A DNA stretch of 64,000 bases from Phaeobacter sp. 22II1-1F12B (GCF_002210165.1 NZ_AQQP01000010.1:124001-188000), one strand, 5' to 3'. Numbered from the stretch's first letter, positions 9,676-18,822 are shown. Made by a program: numbers and translations. Notes: generated by a model from the letters alone, not told the origin.

Positions 9676-10281
9676 GTGGCGAAACTGTTTTTCAACTATT
9701 CAACGATGAATGCTGGCAAATCGACGATACTGCTGCAGGCATCTTACAACTACCGCGAAAGCGGCATGGAAACCTACCTGCTGACGGCCCGCATCGACGA
9801 CCGCGCCGGTGCCGGAAAGATCGCGTCGCGCATTGGAATCGCACAAGAGGCAGACCTTTTCTCACCGGGCGATGACCTGTTCGAGCGGATCTCAAAACGG
9901 CTCGAAACCGGCTCGGTCGCCTGTATCTTCGTGGACGAGGCCCAGTTTCTCGAACCCGCGCAGGTCTGGCAACTCGCCCGCGTAGTCGATGACCTGAAAC
10001 TGCCGGTGCTGGCCTACGGGTTAAGGGTCGACTTCAAGGGAGAACTCTTCCCCGGCTCCGCCACCCTCCTGGCGCTTGCCGACGAAATGAGAGAAGTCCG
10101 AACGATCTGTAAATGCGGACGTAAAGCGACGATGGTGATCCGCCAGGACGAAGACGGACGCGCCATCCTTGAAGGCGCCCAGGTCCAGATAGGCGGAAAC
10201 GAAACCTATGTCTCCCTGTGCAGACGCCACTGGCGCGAAGCCGTTGGAGACACCGCAGAACGCGGGCGTCATACAAGCTGA
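9676..10281 (+). CDS. tdk: Thymidine kinase
   Basis: A 201-residue type II thymidine kinase that phosphorylates thymidine for salvage into dTTP. It shows the P-loop STMNAGKST (9-17), the DEAQF motif (Walker B), YGLRVDFKGELFPGS, and zinc-binding cysteines in CKCG and CRRH near the end. The start is a GTG preceded by GAAGAGAA. Length matches the family. It lies 22 bases after the FabH-like gene and is convergent with csaA, from which it is separated by a long hairpin. Confidence 0.96.
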   Translation: MAKLFFNYSTMNAGKSTILLQASYNYRESGMETYLLTARIDDRAGAGKIASRIGIAQEADLFSPGDDLFERISKRLETGSVACIFVDEAQFLEPAQVWQLARVVDDLKLPVLAYGLRVDFKGELFPGSATLLALADEMREVRTICKCGRKATMVIRQDEDGRAILEGAQVQIGGNETYVSLCRRHWREAVGDTAERGRHTS

Positions 10282-10294
10282 AACCTTGGCGCTC

Positions 10295-10358
10295 TCCGTA
10301 TTTTTAACGAGAAGAAGCAGAGGGATATCCTCATCTTCTTCTCGTCTTCAAGTACGGA
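10295..10358. repeat. Long imperfect hairpin between tdk and csaA
   Basis: Nested inverted repeats: TCCGTA (10295-10300) with TACGGA (10353-10358), CGAGAAGAAG (10308-10317) with CTTCTTCTCG (10335-10344), and an inner GAGG/CCTC around GATAT. The structure sits between convergent genes and probably acts as a terminator or transcript end on both strands, though it lacks a clear T tract after the stem. Confidence 0.65.
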
Positions 10359-10392
10359 AAACGGAACATCTCAACACATGCAAGGTCAGCGT

Positions 10393-10731
10393 TCAGTGCA
10401 GGCGGCCGCCGCTCGGCACGTCCTGATCCGGACCGATGAGAACGACCTCGCCATCTTCATCCGGCAGTCCGAGGACCAGCACTTCGGACATGAAGCGACC
10501 GATCTGACGCGGCGGGAAGTTCACTACGGCCAGGACCTGTTTGCCGATCAATCCTTCGGGGTCGTAATGCGCGGTGATCTGGGCGGAGGACTTTCGCTCG
10601 CCTATGTCGCCCCCGAAGTCGACCCATAGCTTAATCGCCGGTTTACGCGCTTCGGGATAGGGTTCGGCACGGGTGATCGTTCCGACGCGCACATCCACTC
10701 TCAGGAAGTCGTCGAAATCTATTTCAGCCAC
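10393..10731 (-). CDS. csaA: CsaA-type tRNA-binding (EMAP/OB) domain protein
   Basis: A 112-residue protein consisting only of a tRNA-binding OB fold like the C-terminal domain of MetRS and Trbp111. Motifs include [11 protein letters not shown] at the N-terminus, the [19 protein letters not shown] stretch and a C-terminal PSGGRLH. CsaA proteins have been described as export-related chaperones in Bacillus and as tRNA-binding dimers. The start is the GTG at 10731, with AAGGAG seven bases upstream, overlapping the proC stop by 8 bp, so translation is likely coupled to proC. Confidence 0.87.
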   Translation of the reverse strand: MAEIDFDDFLRVDVRVGTITRAEPYPEARKPAIKLWVDFGGDIGERKSSAQITAHYDPEGLIGKQVLAVVNFPPRQIGRFMSEVLVLGLPDEDGEVVLIGPDQDVPSGGRLH

Positions 10732-11539
10732 GGGAGAGCTCCTTGGATCTGTTGGAGGCTGCCGCAACCGCCTTTTTCAGCAAGGGAGGGAAACCGGTTT
10801 GCTCATCCATAAGCACTTCGAGCGCGGCCTGTGTCGTCCCGTTGGGGCTGGTGACATTGACGCGCAGTTGCGAGGGAGTTTCCTCGGCATCTTCGGCCAG
10901 GGCGCCGGCACCGGCGACGGTGGCGCGGGCCAGTTGCAGCGCGAGATCGGGGGACAGGCCCTGCGCTTCGCCCGCGGCGGCCAGCGTTTCGATCAGGTGA
11001 AAGACATAGGCCGGCCCGGAACCGCTGACCCCTGTCACCGCATCCATCTGGCTTTCGCTTTCAAGCCGGACGACCTGACCAACCGCGCTCAGCAGACCTT
11101 CGGCGAGGTCGAGCGATGTCGCATCCGTCCTGTCATTGCCGATGATCGCTGTGATGCCGCGTCCGACGGCGGCCGGCGTGTTCGGCATGGCGCGGATGAT
11201 CGGCGTGTTCTCTCCAAGGGCCGCCTCAAAGGACGAGAGCGGCGTGCCCGCTGCGACGGAGACAAAGAGGGTCGTGCCGTTGCCAAGGGCCTTCATCGAC
11301 GGCAGCGCCTCGCCCATCATCTGGGGTTTGACGGCGACAAGGACGATGGCCGGGTCACCGGGCAGATCGGCATTCACATGCACACCCTGTGCCTTGACCC
11401 AATCGGAGGGGTTGGGATCCAGCACCCATACAGATGTGGCGGGAAGCCCCTGCTTGAGCCAGCCGGCCAGCATCGCCGAACCCATCTTGCCGCAGCCCAG
11501 GAGCACGAGCCCCCGCGCTGCAATTTCCGACATATCCAT
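10724..11539 (-). CDS. proC: Pyrroline-5-carboxylate reductase
   Basis: A 271-residue NAD(P)H-dependent reductase for the last step of proline synthesis. The Rossmann motif [13 protein letters not shown] begins near residue 11, and the family signature lies in the C-terminal half around [23 protein letters not shown] is seven bases before the ATG at 11539; a GTG at 11545 is too close to it. The stop codon overlaps the csaA start. An uncharacterised YbjN gene lies upstream on the same strand, 36 bases away. Confidence 0.95.
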   Translation of the reverse strand: MDMSEIAARGLVLLGCGKMGSAMLAGWLKQGLPATSVWVLDPNPSDWVKAQGVHVNADLPGDPAIVLVAVKPQMMGEALPSMKALGNGTTLFVSVAAGTPLSSFEAALGENTPIIRAMPNTPAAVGRGITAIIGNDRTDATSLDLAEGLLSAVGQVVRLESESQMDAVTGVSGSGPAYVFHLIETLAAAGEAQGLSPDLALQLARATVAGAGALAEDAEETPSQLRVNVTSPNGTTQAALEVLMDEQTGFPPLLKKAVAAASNRSKELSRG

Positions 11540-11575
11540 TTGCACGCCTTCCTGTTGCCATTTCCGGCGGAAGGT

Positions 11576-12076
11576 TTACGCGCGGCCGTAGGCCTCTGCA
11601 ATGGCGACCTGCATCGCCTCTTTCGCGGTGCGGTCTCCCCAGACCATCAGCTGGATCGCGGGGTAGTAACGTTCCGCCGCGCCGACAGCCGTGTTGATCA
11701 GAGTGTCGATCTGTTCGGGGCTGGCCATCTGGCCGCCGCTGAGCACAAGCCCATAGCGGTAGACCATCAGTTTCTGATCCGCCCAGTAGGTAAAGGCACC
11801 CGCCCAGCAGGCATCGTTCATGTGATTCAGAAGTTCGTAGAGTGGCTGGACCTTTTCCTCGGGCGGTTCCATTTCAAAGGTGCAGACCATGCGCAGGGTC
11901 TCGTCGAACCCCGACCATGCAAGGGTGATCGAATAGGTTCGCCACTGGCCTTCGACCGCCATGGCGATCTGGTCATCCCCGATGCGATCGAAATCCCAGT
12001 CGTGGTGTTCTGCCAGATGCTCGACGATGTCGATGGGGTGAATGTCTTCTTCCAGGTAATGTTCGGAAAGGGCCAT
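11576..12076 (-). CDS. YbjN domain-containing protein
   Basis: A 166-residue, acidic protein of the YbjN (bacterial sensory transduction regulator-like) family, resembling the fold of type III secretion chaperones. The sequence has no signal peptide and no catalytic motif; aromatic residues cluster in WRTYSITLAWSGF and FTYWADQKLMVYRYGL. In alphaproteobacteria this protein is regularly found next to proC, and function is unknown. The upstream region contains an inverted repeat that could be a regulatory site. Confidence 0.8.
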   Translation of the reverse strand: MALSEHYLEEDIHPIDIVEHLAEHHDWDFDRIGDDQIAMAVEGQWRTYSITLAWSGFDETLRMVCTFEMEPPEEKVQPLYELLNHMNDACWAGAFTYWADQKLMVYRYGLVLSGGQMASPEQIDTLINTAVGAAERYYPAIQLMVWGDRTAKEAMQVAIAEAYGRA

Positions 12077-12356
12077 GGTGCCACCTCATGATCTCTAGCG
12101 GCGTAGTTTTTGAACCTACAAACGCTAGGTAGCTGCTCAACGGACCGGGGCGACCCCCCGTGCCCGTACTAGATATGGTGGGCGGCATCACACATTCTGG
12201 CAACCCCCTATTTTGGGGATTACTGCAATAAGTTGTGGACATGTGGGGAAAACGCTCAATATCTCGGCTGGGCGGGCCTGGGGCCGGACCGGACGGATAT
12301 GCCAAGGCCGTGGTGACCCGGCGGCAAGCCGGGCATCGTCATGGAATCGGTGCGTC
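12077..12356. other. Intergenic region upstream of the YbjN gene
   Basis: This 280-base stretch has no convincing gene. It contains the inverted repeat CTAGCG (12095-12100) / CGCTAG (12123-12128) with an inner GTAG/CTAC pair, 19-52 bases before the YbjN start codon, a plausible operator or leader hairpin. The remainder shows a C-run (GGGGCGACCCCCC) and nothing else I can assign. Confidence 0.5.
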
Positions 12357-12605
12357 TCAGTTCTTGAGCTTGGCTTCGAGCGCGGCGATCCGGGCCGAGA
12401 GCGCATCGTTTTCCTCGCGCGCCTTCTGAGCCATCGCGCGGACGGCGTCGAATTCCTCGCGGGTCACAAAGTTGCGATCCGCCAGCCAGCGATCCATCAT
12501 GCTTTTCATCGCTGTCTCAGCTTCGTCCCGCGCGCCTTGCGCCACGCCCATCGCATTGGTCATGAGCTGCGAGATATCGTCAAAAATCTTGTTACGGGTC
12601 TGCAT
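12357..12605 (-). CDS. ubiK: UbiK/BMFP-family accessory protein
   Basis: An 82-residue, mostly helical protein. The N-terminus [20 protein letters not shown], the central [19 protein letters not shown] and the C-terminal coiled coil ([19 protein letters not shown]) are typical of the BMFP (YqiC/UbiK) family. In gammaproteobacteria UbiK helps the aerobic ubiquinone biosynthesis complex and binds lipids; the related Brucella protein has membrane-fusing activity. It is divergent from lgt, from which it is separated by about 90 bases. Confidence 0.85.
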   Translation of the reverse strand: MQTRNKIFDDISQLMTNAMGVAQGARDEAETAMKSMMDRWLADRNFVTREEFDAVRAMAQKAREENDALSARIAALEAKLKN

Positions 12606-12697
12606 CTGTCATCTCCGGGTTGTTAAGGCCTATATGGGCCTTCGAACCCGTCGCGGCAAGGTTGACTTGCCCCGATGAGCAAAGGCAAGAGACGCGC

Positions 12698-13585
12698 ATG
12701 AAAGCCCTGATCGAATTTCCCGAAATTTCCCCCGACCTGCTGTCCGTTACGATTGGCGGCTTTGAGCTTGCCCTGCGCTGGTACGCGCTGGCCTATATTG
12801 TCGGCATCCTCATCGCCTGGGGGCTGGCGGTGCGGGCCGTGCGGCGACCTTCGCTCTGGCCGGGCAACACGCCCCCGATGACCCCGAAGCAGATCGAGGA
12901 CATGCTGTTCTATCTGGTGCTGGGCATCATCCTTGGCGGGCGGCTTGGCTTTGTGCTCTTTTACCAACCCGGCTATTACCTCTCCAATCCGGGTGAGATC
13001 CTTCGGGTCTGGCAGGGCGGCATGTCTTTTCATGGCGGCATGATCGGGGTTCTGGTCGCTGCCTGGCTTTTCACCGCGCGCCACAAGATCGACCGTCTGA
13101 GCGCGGCTGACCTGATCGCCCATGCAGTGCCGCCGGGATTGCTGCTGGGGCGGTTGGCCAATTTCATCAATGCCGAGCTTTGGGGCCGTCCGACCGACCT
13201 GCCCTGGGGCGTCGCCTTTCCCGGGGTGGCCGCGCAGGACTGCGGACAGGTTTCCGAATTATGTGCTCGCCATCCTTCGCAGCTCTACGAAGCGGTGCTT
13301 GAGGGGGTGCTGCTGGGCGCTGTACTCCTCTGGCTTGCCTATCGCCGGGGGGCGTTTCACCGCCCCGGTCTGGTCATGGGCGTGTTCTTTGCTGGTTACG
13401 GGCTGGCGCGTTTCCTTGTCGAATTCTTTCGCCAGCCTGACGCGCAATTCGTCTCGCCGGGTAACCCGCTGGGGCTCGCCTGGCATATCGGCGGATATGG
13501 GCTGACGATGGGGCAGATCCTCTCTCTGCCGATGATCGCGCTGGGGCTTTATTTTGCGCTGCGGGCCAAAAGGCCTGCGCGATGA
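12698..13585 (+). CDS. lgt: Prolipoprotein diacylglyceryl transferase
   Basis: A 295-residue inner-membrane enzyme with about seven hydrophobic segments that transfers diacylglycerol to the lipobox cysteine of prolipoproteins. Family motifs are [25 protein letters not shown], the signature [16 protein letters not shown], and RHPSQLYEA. The ATG at 12698 begins [12 protein letters not shown] and AAAGGCAAGAG lies just before it. Its last bases overlap the start of the next gene (ATGA), giving a coupled lgt-midA-pgeF operon. Its substrates include the tiny lipoprotein encoded earlier in this window. Confidence 0.97.
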   Translation: MKALIEFPEISPDLLSVTIGGFELALRWYALAYIVGILIAWGLAVRAVRRPSLWPGNTPPMTPKQIEDMLFYLVLGIILGGRLGFVLFYQPGYYLSNPGEILRVWQGGMSFHGGMIGVLVAAWLFTARHKIDRLSAADLIAHAVPPGLLLGRLANFINAELWGRPTDLPWGVAFPGVAAQDCGQVSELCARHPSQLYEAVLEGVLLGAVLLWLAYRRGAFHRPGLVMGVFFAGYGLARFLVEFFRQPDAQFVSPGNPLGLAWHIGGYGLTMGQILSLPMIALGLYFALRAKRPAR

Positions 13586-14649
13586 GCCTCCGCGACATCA
13601 TTACCGCCCGGATCCGAAGCGATGGGCCGATCAGCATCGCCGATTACATGGCCGACTGCCTGCTGCATCCGACCTATGGGTATTACGTCACGCGCGACCC
13701 TTTGGGTGCGGCGGGCGATTTCACCACCGCGCCCGAGATCAGCCAGATGTTCGGTGAGTTGATCGGGCTGTCGCTGGCGCAGGCGTGGATGGATCAGGGC
13801 TGCCCCGCGCCCTTTACCCTCGCGGAACTGGGGCCCGGTCGCGGGACACTGATGCAGGACGCGCTGCGCGCCGCGTCGAAAGTGCCGGGATTTGCAACCG
13901 CGCTGCGACTTGTGCTGGTCGAGGCCTCGCCCGTTCTGCGACAGGCGCAAGGCGAGCGTTTGGCCAGCTACGATCCCGCCTGGATCGATTCCGTGGCAGA
14001 CCTGCCCGAGGGGCCACTGTTCCTCATCGCAAACGAGTTTTACGATGCCCTGCCCCTGCGCCAGTTTCATCGCGCCGAGGACGGCTGGAGTGAATGCCGC
14101 GTCGGGCTGGACGGTGACCAGCTGACGCTTGGGCTGGCCGGGGCGGCGGCGCAACCGGCGCTGGACCATCGGCTTGAGGATACAAAGCCCGGCGATATCG
14201 TGGAATTCTCTCCGGCCGCAACATCTGTGACCGAGACGATTGCCAGCCGCATCGCCGCGCATGGCGGGGCCGCGCTGATCGTGGATTACGGCGATTGGCA
14301 TTCTCTCGGCGACACCATGCAGGCACTGAAGGATCACGAACCGCGCCCCATCCTCGACACGCCCGGAGAGGCGGATCTGACCGCCCATGTGGATTTCGAG
14401 ACCATCGCGCTGGCCGCCCGCGCGGCGGGGTGCGCCCATAGCCGGTTGGCTCCACAGGGCGTGTTTCTCGAACGGTTGGGCATTACGCAGCGTGCCGAGG
14501 CACTGGCGCGCGGGGCGGGCGACAAGGCGCTGTCCGAGATCACCGCTGCACATCGCCGGTTGACGCACCCTGCAGAAATGGGAAACCTGTTCAAAGTGAT
14601 GGGATTGTTCCCCGTTACCGCGCCACCGCCGCCGGGACTTACCGTATGA
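13582..14649 (+). CDS. MidA/NDUFAF7-family SAM-dependent methyltransferase
   Basis: A 355-residue class I methyltransferase of the COG1565 family. Visible are the N-terminal [37 protein letters not shown], and SAM motif I in [12 protein letters not shown]. The mitochondrial homologue NDUFAF7/MidA dimethylates an arginine in a complex I subunit (NDUFS2), so the bacterial protein may modify NuoD; that is inference from the family. It overlaps lgt by 4 bp and pgeF by 4 bp (both ATGA), a conserved alphaproteobacterial arrangement. Confidence 0.9.
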   Translation: MSLRDIITARIRSDGPISIADYMADCLLHPTYGYYVTRDPLGAAGDFTTAPEISQMFGELIGLSLAQAWMDQGCPAPFTLAELGPGRGTLMQDALRAASKVPGFATALRLVLVEASPVLRQAQGERLASYDPAWIDSVADLPEGPLFLIANEFYDALPLRQFHRAEDGWSECRVGLDGDQLTLGLAGAAAQPALDHRLEDTKPGDIVEFSPAATSVTETIASRIAAHGGAALIVDYGDWHSLGDTMQALKDHEPRPILDTPGEADLTAHVDFETIALAARAAGCAHSRLAPQGVFLERLGITQRAEALARGAGDKALSEITAAHRRLTHPAEMGNLFKVMGLFPVTAPPPPGLTV

Positions 14650-15401
14650 CTCTGGAGATTCTCACCGCCGAGCCGCTGGCGCCGCTGCGCCACGGCTTCT
14701 TCACGCGCAAGGGCGGCGCGTCTTCGGGGGTATTCTCGGGGCTGAACTGCGGCAACGGATCCTCGGACCAGACCGATATCGTCAGCATCAACCGCCACCG
14801 GGTGGCCGACGCCATGGGCGTTTCGCCCGAATATCTGGTTGGCGTCCATCAGGCGCATACGGCGGATGTGATAACGGTCACCGGCCCGCTCGACGAAAAA
14901 CCGCGCGCCGATGCGATGGTCAGCGCCACGCCCGGAATCGCACTTGGCGTGCTGACGGCGGATTGCCAGCCCGTGCTTTTTGCCGACCACGCGGTCGGCG
15001 TGATCGGCGCGGCCCATGCCGGCTGGCGAGGGGCGCTCGACGGGGTGCTCGAGGCGACGCTGGACGCGATGGAAAGCCTTGGCGCGAATCGCGAGGACAT
15101 CAATGCCGTGATCGGCCCGTCGATCAGCCAGCGGGCCTATGAGGTCGGTCCAGAATTCCTCGACGATTTCATGGCCGAAGACCCGCAGAATTCCCGTTTC
15201 TTCGCTGGTGGCGAAGGCGACAGGATGATGTTCGACCTGCCCGCCTATGGGTTGCACCGGCTGCGCAGCGCCGGAATCGGCCACGCGGAATGGACCCGGC
15301 ACTGCACCTATTCCGACGAGGACAGGTTCTATTCCTACCGCCGCAGCACCCATCGCAGCGAAGCCGATTACGGGCGGCTGATCTCGGTTATCCGGCTTTG
15401 A
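14646..15401 (+). CDS. pgeF: Peptidoglycan editing factor / multicopper polyphenol oxidase-like
   Basis: A 251-residue YfiH/laccase-domain protein. Key sequence: GFFTRKGGASSGVFSGLNCG near the start, LTADCQPVLFAD with the metal-binding Cys, AAHAGWRGALDGVLEATL with a metal-binding His, and a C-terminal TYSDEDRFYSYRRS. In E. coli PgeF hydrolyses misincorporated Ser from UDP-MurNAc-L-Ser to keep peptidoglycan composition correct; mammalian homologues act on purine nucleosides. It is the last gene of the coupled lgt operon. A hairpin follows the stop. Confidence 0.93.
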   Translation: MTLEILTAEPLAPLRHGFFTRKGGASSGVFSGLNCGNGSSDQTDIVSINRHRVADAMGVSPEYLVGVHQAHTADVITVTGPLDEKPRADAMVSATPGIALGVLTADCQPVLFADHAVGVIGAAHAGWRGALDGVLEATLDAMESLGANREDINAVIGPSISQRAYEVGPEFLDDFMAEDPQNSRFFAGGEGDRMMFDLPAYGLHRLRSAGIGHAEWTRHCTYSDEDRFYSYRRSTHRSEADYGRLISVIRL

Positions 15402-15685
15402 TGCGATTCCCCTGCGGGGGATTCGTCGCAATTGTGGCAAAGCCTGACGCGGACTCTCGCCAATCTCGTGCCCCCTCGGAATGTCCTGATTTCCGCTGAA
15501 TTGAATCTCTCAACGTTTCCAGTGCGCTTGCATCGGGCTGACCCCGACTTTCGCCAGCTAAGAAAATTTCCGGATTCTCCCAAAAGCCGCCATATCTCTG
15601 CCTCAAACGAAAGCGAGATTAACCAAGACGCACCGGACAACAGAGAACGCGAACGGATGCGCCGCGACACACGAGGAGAGAAAAA
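15402..15685. other. Region between pgeF and the 48-residue gene
   Basis: No gene is visible. It opens with an inverted repeat (TGCGATTCCCC at 15401-15411 facing GGGGGATTCG and TCGCA up to 15429) that probably marks the end of the lgt-operon transcript, although no T tract follows. The rest is the leader of the small gene at 15686. Confidence 0.5.
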
Positions 15686-15832
15686 ATGAAAAACAATAAT
15701 CGTTTCATCAAATCCGTTGTCGCAGCAGCGCGCAATTCGGAAACGTCCCTGCCCTGGTCACGCGGTTCAAACCGCGCTGCCATGATCGCCAGTCGCGCCG
15801 AGGTGGAAACGTCGAAACGACGCTCTGCCTGA
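15686..15832 (+). CDS. Small basic protein, 48 residues
   Basis: The frame starts MKNNNRFIKSVVAAARNSETSL and ends TSKRRSA. CGAGGAGAG lies 5-14 bases before the ATG, a strong ribosome site, and an inverted repeat follows at 15896-15925. The product is basic, with no signal peptide; residues 5-15 could form an amphipathic helix, and a PWSRG motif follows. I recall short proteins with the RFIKSVV...LPWxRG pattern in other Rhodobacterales, but know no function. DNA- or RNA-binding is possible from the charge only. Confidence 0.7.
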   Translation: MKNNNRFIKSVVAAARNSETSLPWSRGSNRAAMIASRAEVETSKRRSA

Positions 15833-16231
15833 CGAACTCACGAAATACGCCCAACCAACCGGACGATGCCCCAAACTATCCGGCTGGCTTAGATGCCCGT
15901 CCTGTCAGATTTTCGACAGGGCGGGTATCGATGTTTTGGGGTCCGCGATCCCTGACGACGTTCAAAGAGATTCGCTTGCCCAAATATCACCGGCGAAAGA
16001 TTGCCGATTAATTCATCGCAAATGTGGCGGGATTGAAAAGCCAGCGGGGACAATAACGAAAGTGACCTTGGGTATTGTTTGCGCAGAAACACCAATAACA
16101 ATCAGTCTTTGACAAATTAAGCGAAATACCGCCATTTAACCTGTGTAGCAGATCAATACGTTAATACGTCGATTTGTCGTTGTCGGTGGGGGCCGGCGCA
16201 GATCTGACCCAAAAGAAAAGGGCCGGAACAA
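15833..16231. other. Intergenic region before the Hint-domain gene
   Basis: This 399-base stretch is more AT-rich than its surroundings. It holds a likely terminator hairpin for the small gene (CCCGTCCTGTC at 15896-15906 facing GACAGGGCGGG at 15915-15925, one T-G pair). A possible promoter, TTGACA at 16109-16114 with a weak CATTTA at 16133-16138, points to the Hint gene. AATACGT is directly repeated near 16155-16168. I see no other gene. Confidence 0.5.
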
Positions 16232-17023
16232 ATGACTCTCCCCACATCGCTTTCCCTGGCGGCGCATCGTGCTGTGCAGACTGCCTCTCCCGATATGAAC
16301 AATCCGGCCGACCTTCGCGATAAACCCCGTCAGCAGCTTCGCCGCTACGAAGTCACTTCGCTCTTGCCGGATGGGTCGTTTACCGAGGCACGCCACATCG
16401 CCCCTGCCCTGCCCCTGTTCGAAGACGCCTTTTGCGCTTTTTCGCGCGGCGCGCTGATCCCCACCGTTTCCGGCCATATCGCGGTCGAGGATCTGCTACC
16501 CGGCGACGAGATCATCTCGGCAGAAGGCTCGGTTCAAAAACTGCTCTGGAAAGGCAGCACGACGTTGGTGCCAGGACGGCCCGGTCCGCAGGGACGCAAC
16601 ATGCGCCTGACCCGTTTCATGGCGGATGCTTTTGGCATGCAGCGCCCGCTATCCGATGTCGTGGTCGGCAGCGCCGCTCGAGTGCTTTACACGCCGCCGC
16701 ACCTTCGCAACGCCCATGACAGTGGCCACAAGCTGACCCTGGCGCAGGAATTCGTCGACGGGATGAGCGCGATCGAAACCGCGCCTCCGACGCCGGTTGA
16801 ACTGTTCCACCTCTGCGTAAAGCGTCACTGCACCATCCGTATCGGCGGTCTGGAGTTCGAAACCTACCACCCCGGTACAGGCGCGGCGCGCTCCACCAGC
16901 CAGCAGATGCGCAGCATTTTCTTCAACCTGTTCCCGCATATCGAACATTTCGGGGATTTCGGCCCGCTCGCTTTCGAGCGTTCAGACGAGGATCTGCACG
17001 GCTCGGGCGCAATGATCGCCTGA
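16232..17023 (+). CDS. Hint-domain protein lacking the catalytic cysteine
   Basis: A 263-residue protein of the Hint (hedgehog/intein) family common in Rhodobacterales. The core is FCAFSRGALIPT (67-78) followed by GHIAVEDLLPGDEI, LLWKGS and a later TPPHLRNAHDSGH. In canonical family members the first position is Cys (CFTPGTLI, as in the second Hint protein of this window at 61823-62875); here it is Ala69, with a Cys two residues earlier. The splicing or cleaving reaction is therefore unlikely, and the C-terminal His-Asn of inteins is not evident either. There is no signal peptide. Function is unknown; related proteins are thought to be involved in secreted or surface products, which is not shown here. 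Confidence 0.8.
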   Translation: MTLPTSLSLAAHRAVQTASPDMNNPADLRDKPRQQLRRYEVTSLLPDGSFTEARHIAPALPLFEDAFCAFSRGALIPTVSGHIAVEDLLPGDEIISAEGSVQKLLWKGSTTLVPGRPGPQGRNMRLTRFMADAFGMQRPLSDVVVGSAARVLYTPPHLRNAHDSGHKLTLAQEFVDGMSAIETAPPTPVELFHLCVKRHCTIRIGGLEFETYHPGTGAARSTSQQMRSIFFNLFPHIEHFGDFGPLAFERSDEDLHGSGAMIA

Positions 17024-17047
17024 CATCAAGCCTTAGGTAAATTGATG

Positions 17048-17076
17048 CAGCCGCCCCTTGGGCGGCTGTCTTCGTT
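17048..17076. terminator. Terminator between Hint gene and lrp
   Basis: CAGCCGCCC (17048-17056) pairs perfectly with GGGCGGCTG (17060-17068) around a 3-base loop and is followed by GTCTTCGTTTT. It lies between convergent genes and may serve both. Confidence 0.8.
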
Positions 17077-17077
17077 T

Positions 17078-17578
17078 TCAGGCGTCGCGGTTGAGCCGTT
17101 CTTCTAGAACGTCAAAGGGAACGCCCGGTTCGTCCTTGGCCACGCGAATGACCAGCGATGTCTTGACGCTTGCCACGTTGGCCGTGGTCAGCAATTCACC
17201 GGTCAGAAAGCTTTGAAAGCTGGAAAGATCCGGCGCCACGCATTTCAGGATGAAATCGACTTCGCCGTTCAGCATGTGGCATTCACGGACAAGCGGCCAC
17301 TTGCGGCAGCGCGCCTCGAAAGCGGAGAGCTCGGATTCGGCCTGGCTGTCGAGCCCGACCATCGCAAAGACCTGCACCTCGAACCCCAGCTCGCGGGCGT
17401 TCACATCGGCATGATAGCCGCCGATCAGCCCGGATTCCTCAAGCGTGCGCACACGACGCAGGCACGGCGGCGCAGAGATACCGACCCGCCGGGCCAGTTC
17501 CACGTTGGTCATTCGTCCGTCGTCTTGCAACTCGGAGAGTATTTTGCGATCAATCGGGTCAAGTCTTGTCGTGACCAT
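17078..17578 (-). CDS. Lrp/AsnC family transcriptional regulator
   Basis: A 166-residue regulator: N-terminal winged helix (LDPIDRKILSELQDDGRMTNVELARRVGISAPPCLRRVRTLE) and C-terminal RAM ligand-binding domain (FEVQVFAMVGLDSQ onwards). AGGAG lies seven bases before the ATG at 17578; an in-frame upstream ATG has no such site. It is divergent from trxB, a pairing seen elsewhere in Rhodobacterales. The shared region contains palindromes that could be its operators, suggesting autoregulation and control of trxB. The amino acid ligand is unknown. Confidence 0.92.
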   Translation of the reverse strand: MVTTRLDPIDRKILSELQDDGRMTNVELARRVGISAPPCLRRVRTLEESGLIGGYHADVNARELGFEVQVFAMVGLDSQAESELSAFEARCRKWPLVRECHMLNGEVDFILKCVAPDLSSFQSFLTGELLTTANVASVKTSLVIRVAKDEPGVPFDVLEERLNRDA

Positions 17579-17614
17579 TCGGCGCTCCTGAATTTGCATT
17601 TGTTATAGCAGCGT

Positions 17615-17711
17615 CCCAATTGGGCGCAATAATATTTCGTGTGATTGAAATTATATCAGCCAATTCCGCCATTTTGCCAAATCGTTGAGCAAAACAACCT
17701 TGCGGAATTGG
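17615..17711. promoter_or_regulatory. Candidate Lrp operators between lrp and trxB
   Basis: Two symmetric elements lie in the divergent region. CCCAATTGGG (17615-17624) is a perfect palindrome. CCAATTCCGC (17660-17669) and GCGGAATTGG (17702-17711) form a perfect inverted repeat with a 32-base spacer. On the minus strand a TATAAT (17650-17655) sits about 70 bases before the lrp start, so the elements flank the likely lrp promoter. Binding by Lrp is inference from position. Confidence 0.5.
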
Positions 17712-17794
17712 GGGTTTAAGCGCGCTGCCCCCGTCGTTATATCGCAATGAACCGGGCTGACTTTTGCGGCTCATCGCATTTTTCGGGGGTTCCC

Positions 17795-18793
17795 ATGGCA
17801 ACGTCGCGTTATACCAAAGTTCTTATCATCGGGTCCGGACCGGCCGGCTATACGGCGGGCGTCTATGCCTCGCGGGCCATGCTGTCGCCCATCCTTGTGC
17901 AGGGCATCGAGCCGGGCGGTCAGCTGACCACGACGACCGAGGTCGAAAACTGGCCCGGCGACACCGAGGTTCAGGGCCCCGACCTGATGGTCCGGATGGA
18001 GGCCCATGCCAAGGCGATGGGGTGCGAGATCATCGGCGATATCATCACCGATCTGGACCTGTCCAAACGCCCCTTCACCGCCAAGGGTGACAGCGGCACG
18101 ACCTACACAGCCGACGCGGTGATCCTTGCCACCGGCGCGCGGGCCAAGTGGCTCGGCTTGCCCTCCGAGGACAAGTTCAAGGGCTTTGGCGTTTCCGCCT
18201 GTGCCACCTGCGACGGGTTCTTTTATCGCGGTCAGGAAATCGTGGTCATCGGTGGCGGCAACACGGCCGTCGAAGAGGCGCTGTTCCTGACCAACTTCGC
18301 GTCTAAGGTGACGCTGATCCACCGCCGCGACGAGCTGCGCGCGGAAAAGATCCTGCAGGACCGTCTCGCCAAGAACCCCAAGATCGAACCGCTTTGGTTC
18401 CACCAGCTCGAAGAGGTCGTGGGCACCGACAGCCCGCTTGGCGTTGAAGCGGTGAAAGTGAAACATGTCGAGACCGGCGAGATCACCGAGATCCCGACCA
18501 AGGGCGTCTTTGTCGCGATCGGCCACGCCCCCGCCTCGGAACTGGTGCAGGACCAGCTTGAGCTGCATCACGGTGGCTATGTCAAAACCAACCCCGGCAG
18601 CACCGAAACTTCGGTGCCGGGTGTCTTTGCCGCGGGCGATCTGACCGACCACGTCTATCGTCAGGCCGTAACCAGCGCGGGCATGGGCTGCATGGCGGCA
18701 CTGGATGCCGAACGGTTCCTTGCCGCGCAGGGCGATACCGAAGGCAAGGACATGACCGAGCCATTGGGCTATGGCGCACCGGTCGCCGAATAA
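17795..18793 (+). CDS. trxB: Thioredoxin-disulfide reductase
   Basis: A 332-residue flavoprotein that reduces thioredoxin with NADPH. FAD-binding [10 protein letters not shown] lies at 13-22, the redox-active CATC at Cys136-Cys139, the NADPH-binding [10 protein letters not shown] at about 162-171, and the C-terminal FAD motif [24 protein letters not shown]. The ATG at 17795 gives the usual N-terminus ([19 protein letters not shown]); the frame extends 16 codons further upstream without a ribosome site. It is divergent from an Lrp regulator. A 9-bp GC hairpin lies just after the stop. Confidence 0.97.
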   Translation: MATSRYTKVLIIGSGPAGYTAGVYASRAMLSPILVQGIEPGGQLTTTTEVENWPGDTEVQGPDLMVRMEAHAKAMGCEIIGDIITDLDLSKRPFTAKGDSGTTYTADAVILATGARAKWLGLPSEDKFKGFGVSACATCDGFFYRGQEIVVIGGGNTAVEEALFLTNFASKVTLIHRRDELRAEKILQDRLAKNPKIEPLWFHQLEEVVGTDSPLGVEAVKVKHVETGEITEIPTKGVFVAIGHAPASELVQDQLELHHGGYVKTNPGSTETSVPGVFAAGDLTDHVYRQAVTSAGMGCMAALDAERFLAAQGDTEGKDMTEPLGYGAPVAE

Positions 18794-18822
18794 GCGCCGC
18801 CCCCCGCTTGACGAACAAGACG

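Noticed and set aside
10673-12091. 472-codon plus-strand frame across proC and the YbjN gene
   Set aside because: It spans two real genes on the other strand and has no motif.
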